DNA from: JAAUSY01 sp964526735
GTDB taxonomy: Bacteria; Chloroflexota; Chloroflexia; Chloroflexales; Chloroflexaceae
Direction: 5' to 3'
Length of the DNA: 64,000 nt
Assembly: GCA_964526735.1 (NCBI GenBank)
Contig: CAZGLO010000009.1
Location: 1-64,000 of the forward strand
The stretch's first letter is position 1. Each line of letters begins with the position of its first letter. The notes under the pieces were generated by a model. The model was not told the DNA's origin. It ran no database searches and was given only the letters and a program-made list of their open reading frames with translations. Shown here in pieces: positions 61,519 to 64,000 of the stretch. Both the position numbers and the translations under genes were made by a program.

Positions 61519-62549
61519 AGCGCACTCTGCCCCGCTCCGTGCTCACTTGCCAGGTCGCGGATGTGCTCCAACGACAGAACACCAATTGCATCCTCACTGT
61601 GCTCATTGCCGTGCTCATTGCCATGGCCATTGCCGCTATGCACCTCGCTCAAGTCGTTGAGAACGGTCAACATCGGCGCGCCGGTGCGCAGCAGAAGCGA
61701 CAAAGCATTGCGCAGGTCGCTGTGGGAGGAGATGGTTGGCTCACCATTGCGGTGGTAATTGGCGGGGACTTTGGCCATCGCCGCGTGGACGGGGAGTTGG
61801 CTCAATTGCCGGAGCATGTCATCAGCCCCCACCAGGTCGTGGACAAACGCGCTGCTTGGATGGGTCAGGATGGCAAAGGGCGTGTCATATTGCACCACAG
61901 AGCCAGCCTGCATCACGACAATCTTATCCGCCATCCGCAGCGCCTCTTCCACGTCGTGGGTGACAAAGAGGATGGTCTTGCGGAGGTGGCGCTGGAGGCG
62001 TAACATCTCGTCCTGCAGGCTGAGGCGGGTGATGGCATCAATTGCGCCGAACGGCTCATCCATCAGGAGCACCTTTGGGTCGCCTGCCAACGCCCGTGCC
62101 AATCCCACTCGCTGCTGCTGCCCGCCCGATAACTGGGCTGGATAGCGGTCGCGGTACTCGTCGGGTGTGAGGTGGATGAGCGTGAGCAGCTCATCTACCC
62201 GCTCCTCTATCTTGTCACGCTGCCACCCCAACAATTGCGGAACAACGCCGATATTTTGCGCCACGGTCATATGCGGGAAGAGGCCGACTTGCTGGATGAC
62301 ATAGCCGATCTGTTGGCGCAACGTCGTGACCTTGAATGTCCGCACATCGGTATCTTCAAGATAGATAGTGCCGTGCGTTGGCTCATACAGCCGGTTGACC
62401 ATCTTGAGGAGGGTGGTCTTGCCGCACCCCGACGGCCCAAGAAAGACCGTAAACGACCCCGACTCAACCTCAAAACTACAGTTGTTGACCGCAGGACGGG
62501 GTGTCCCTGCAAACTGCTTCGTGACTTCAGCAAATCGTATAGCACTCAT
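61515..62549 (-). CDS. osmoprotectant ABC transporter ATP-binding protein (OpuBA/ProV type)
   Basis: 344 residues. Walker A GPSGCGKTTLLKMVNRL, Q-loop IGYVIQQVGLFPH, signature LSGGQQQRVGLARAL, Walker B KVLLMDEPFGAID and switch FVTHDVEEAL are all intact. The NRLYEPTHG stretch is typical of the betaine/choline subfamily. The C-terminal ~100 residues carry one CBS-like module, then a His/Asn/Gly-rich insertion (GNGHGNEHGNEH), which is unusual. AAGG lies seven bases before the ATG. Confidence 0.9.
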   Translation of the reverse strand: MSAIRFAEVTKQFAGTPRPAVNNCSFEVESGSFTVFLGPSGCGKTTLLKMVNRLYEPTHGTIYLEDTDVRTFKVTTLRQQIGYVIQQVGLFPHMTVAQNIGVVPQLLGWQRDKIEERVDELLTLIHLTPDEYRDRYPAQLSGGQQQRVGLARALAGDPKVLLMDEPFGAIDAITRLSLQDEMLRLQRHLRKTILFVTHDVEEALRMADKIVVMQAGSVVQYDTPFAILTHPSSAFVHDLVGADDMLRQLSQLPVHAAMAKVPANYHRNGEPTISSHSDLRNALSLLLRTGAPMLTVLNDLSEVHSGNGHGNEHGNEHSEDAIGVLSLEHIRDLASEHGAGQSAL

Positions 62550-62578
62550 GCTTTGTCCTTGCTCTTGTATAGGATAAG

Positions 62579-62663
62579 AAAGGCGACTACCGGCTTCTCT
62601 GTTTCCCGAACCGCCCCTCTGAGCAGGTTCTGTTCGTTTCGGCAGAAACCGTGTGTCGCCTTT
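62579..62663. repeat. 85-base nested hairpin between binding protein and ATPase genes
   Basis: Three nested complementary pairs occur in order: AAAGGCGAC (62579) with GTCGCCTTT (62655), GTTTC (62601) with GAAAC (62645), and GAACC (62608) with GGTTC (62626). It could protect or end the binding-protein part of the transcript, giving more binding protein than ATPase, or be a small mobile palindromic element. Confidence 0.5.
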
Positions 62664-62728
62664 CCTGCATTCATGTGTATTTGGAGATACAGCGTCTGCG
62701 ATTACTTCCTTTGCAATGCGAGGTAGTG

Positions 62729-63652
62729 CTACTCTGTCACGGCCATCAGCCCCACTTGCACCAAGAACTCGCGTGCGACGGCAACAGGTTCTCGTTGCTT
62801 GCCGCTGACCTCGTAGTTGAGGCGTTGCATCTGCTCATTCGTCAGCAGGGGCGCGACTCCGTTGAGGATGTCTTCTATCTCTGGGTGTGCATCTAGCACC
62901 TCCTGCCGCACGACGGGCGCAACCTGGTAGGGCGGGAACATCTGCTTGTCGTCCTGAAGCACGACGAGGTTAAATGCACTAATCTCGCCGTCGGTGCCGA
63001 ACGCGACCGCCACATCGGCCTCGCCATTGATCAACCCCTCATAGCGCAGCCCTTTGTCGACGGGCTTGTACGACTTGAGATTGAAGTCGCCGTAATGCGC
63101 CTTCAGCCCGGGCAAGCCATCTTCACGCTCTGGAAACTCATCCGGGCCGATCATGATGAGCTGATCGGCGTGCGCAACCATATCGGAGATGGTCGTGATG
63201 CCATACTCAGCCGCCCCTTCCTGCGTCATCGCCAAGGCTTGGGCGTTGTTCATCGGGGCGGGGTCGAGCCACACAAGGTTGAATTGCTCTTTGTAGCCCT
63301 GCGAAACAGCGTCGTAGACCTCTTCAGGGTCGCTGTTGACTGGCAGCTTCAAGACGACCAGCAACCCGGTGCCAGTATAGTCGGGGTAGAGGTCTACCTC
63401 GCCATTGCTAATCGCCTCCTGAACGACCGGCGTGCCGCCAAGCCCCTCCCGATACTCCACCGTCAATCCGGCGTTTTCGAGCAGGAGGCGGTAAATATTG
63501 CCAAGCACAAACTGCTCTGTGAAGTCCTTGGAGGCCACGACGATGGGGTCACCCGTCTCTTCTTCCGTTCCCCCGCCGCCGCAGGCCGCCATCGCCATCA
63601 ATAAACTACTCAAGAGCACGACGACGGTCAATGATCGAACCACAATACGCAT
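62729..63652 (-). CDS. osmoprotectant ABC transporter substrate-binding lipoprotein (OpuBC/YehZ type)
   Basis: 307 residues. The signal peptide ends in a lipobox with Cys (LLMAMAACGGGG), followed by an OpuAC fold: IVVASKDFTEQFVLGNIYRL, YREGLGGTPVVQEAISNGEVDLYPDYTGTGLL and a late VAVAFGTDGEIS. These match betaine/choline/carnitine binders. Start chosen at 63652 because AGAGG lies seven bases upstream and it gives a proper lipoprotein leader; in-frame ATGs further up lack both. Two 11-base direct repeats bracketed by GATACG/CGTATC lie at 63698-63729 in front of it. Confidence 0.9.
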   Translation of the reverse strand: MRIVVRSLTVVVLLSSLLMAMAACGGGGTEEETGDPIVVASKDFTEQFVLGNIYRLLLENAGLTVEYREGLGGTPVVQEAISNGEVDLYPDYTGTGLLVVLKLPVNSDPEEVYDAVSQGYKEQFNLVWLDPAPMNNAQALAMTQEGAAEYGITTISDMVAHADQLIMIGPDEFPEREDGLPGLKAHYGDFNLKSYKPVDKGLRYEGLINGEADVAVAFGTDGEISAFNLVVLQDDKQMFPPYQVAPVVRQEVLDAHPEIEDILNGVAPLLTNEQMQRLNYEVSGKQREPVAVAREFLVQVGLMAVTE

Positions 63653-63727
63653 AAAAGAACCTCTGTTTGCTTTCATCCAACGAATATCACCCTGCATGAT
63701 ACGCATCAACATCGCATCAACATCGTA

Positions 63728-64000
63728 TCAGCTTGGTGGCTGAACCATTCGCTCAATCCAACTAATCCCCACTTCTGCAGAGAGCGCCATCAAGGCCACG
63801 GGAATCGCTCCCACAAGCAGCACCGCATTGTCGTAGAGCGCAAACCCCCGTGTGATGAAGATTCCTAGCCCTCCACCACCAATGAATGCCGCCAGCGTCG
63901 CGCTCGCAATCACCTCAATCGTCGCGGTGCGTATCCCTGCTATGATAATAGGCACCGCCAACGGCATCTCGATCTGCCACAAGACCTGCCACGTACTCAT
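63728..64000 (-). CDS. osmoprotectant ABC transporter permease, partial
   Basis: Cut by the window end; 90 C-terminal residues are visible. WQVLWQIEMPLAVPIIIAGIRTATIEVI and FIGGGGLGIFITRGFA are the permease coupling motif and following helix of the OpuB family. A full protein is about 210-230 residues, so the ATG at the window edge is probably internal. It would be the first visible gene of the permease, binding protein, ATPase, permease operon. Confidence 0.8.
   Translation of the reverse strand: MSTWQVLWQIEMPLAVPIIIAGIRTATIEVIASATLAAFIGGGGLGIFITRGFALYDNAVLLVGAIPVALMALSAEVGISWIERMVQPPS

Overview
The window most resembles a chromosome segment of a filament-forming or surface-attached member of the Chloroflexota. 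This placement is inferred from several things together: an isopentenyl phosphate kinase of the alternative mevalonate route, a zinc-finger/LCP fusion, a BTAD-type regulator fused to a membrane sensor, secreted proteins ending in a Y/F-L-P-x-I type tail, low-complexity TATAQA repeats, and a Tad locus with no outer-membrane secretin. No rRNA, tRNA, CRISPR array, insertion sequence or phage gene was seen. One 100-N assembly gap (33983-34082) lies inside a repetitive surface-protein gene.

Layout. 0-11.5 kb: envelope and signalling genes (zinc-finger LCP ligase, SH3b-NlpC/P60 hydrolase, nucleotidyltransferase, single-domain CBM48 protein, KAS III-like enzyme), then on the minus strand a 7TM-GAF-BTAD regulator and a PAS-GAF-GGDEF diguanylate cyclase. 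11.8-22.9 kb, minus strand: a DsbA-TPR lipoprotein, a cohesin plus cadherin-like repeat protein, and a 2440-residue cysteine-rich surface protein with a dockerin and a cohesin. 23.9-44.9 kb, plus strand: a Tad pilus/secretion locus (TadE, two pseudopilin-like proteins with very large ectodomains, a kelch/Calx-beta protein, CpaB, CpaE/TadZ, TadA, TadB, TadC, DUF192). 45-50 kb: a membrane glycosyltransferase, then a minus-strand UbiA-family prenyltransferase, isopentenyl phosphate kinase and SpoIIM-like protein. 50.1-52.3 kb: an all-in-one two-component protein. 52.5-60.5 kb, minus strand: a 2666-residue calcium-binding thrombospondin-type-3 repeat protein with a VWA domain. 60.8-64 kb, minus strand: an osmoprotectant ABC transporter cut by the window end.

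How the genes may work together. The central 11.8-44.9 kb reads as one cell-surface system. The Tad ATPase and platform proteins would export or assemble pseudopilins carrying large Cys-paired beta modules. The divergent minus-strand genes supply a matching Cys-rich adhesin and a DsbA-family oxidoreductase. A ~280-residue domain bounded by cysteines occurs three times in this region: once in the minus-strand giant protein and twice in the TadG-like protein. It links the two arms and I do not recognise it as a named family. Four secreted proteins share a C-terminal Y/F-L/I-P-x-I/V tail that may be a sorting signal. Cohesin and dockerin modules suggest non-cellulosomal surface assembly.

Limits: domain names come from reading motifs in translated sequence, without profile searches.
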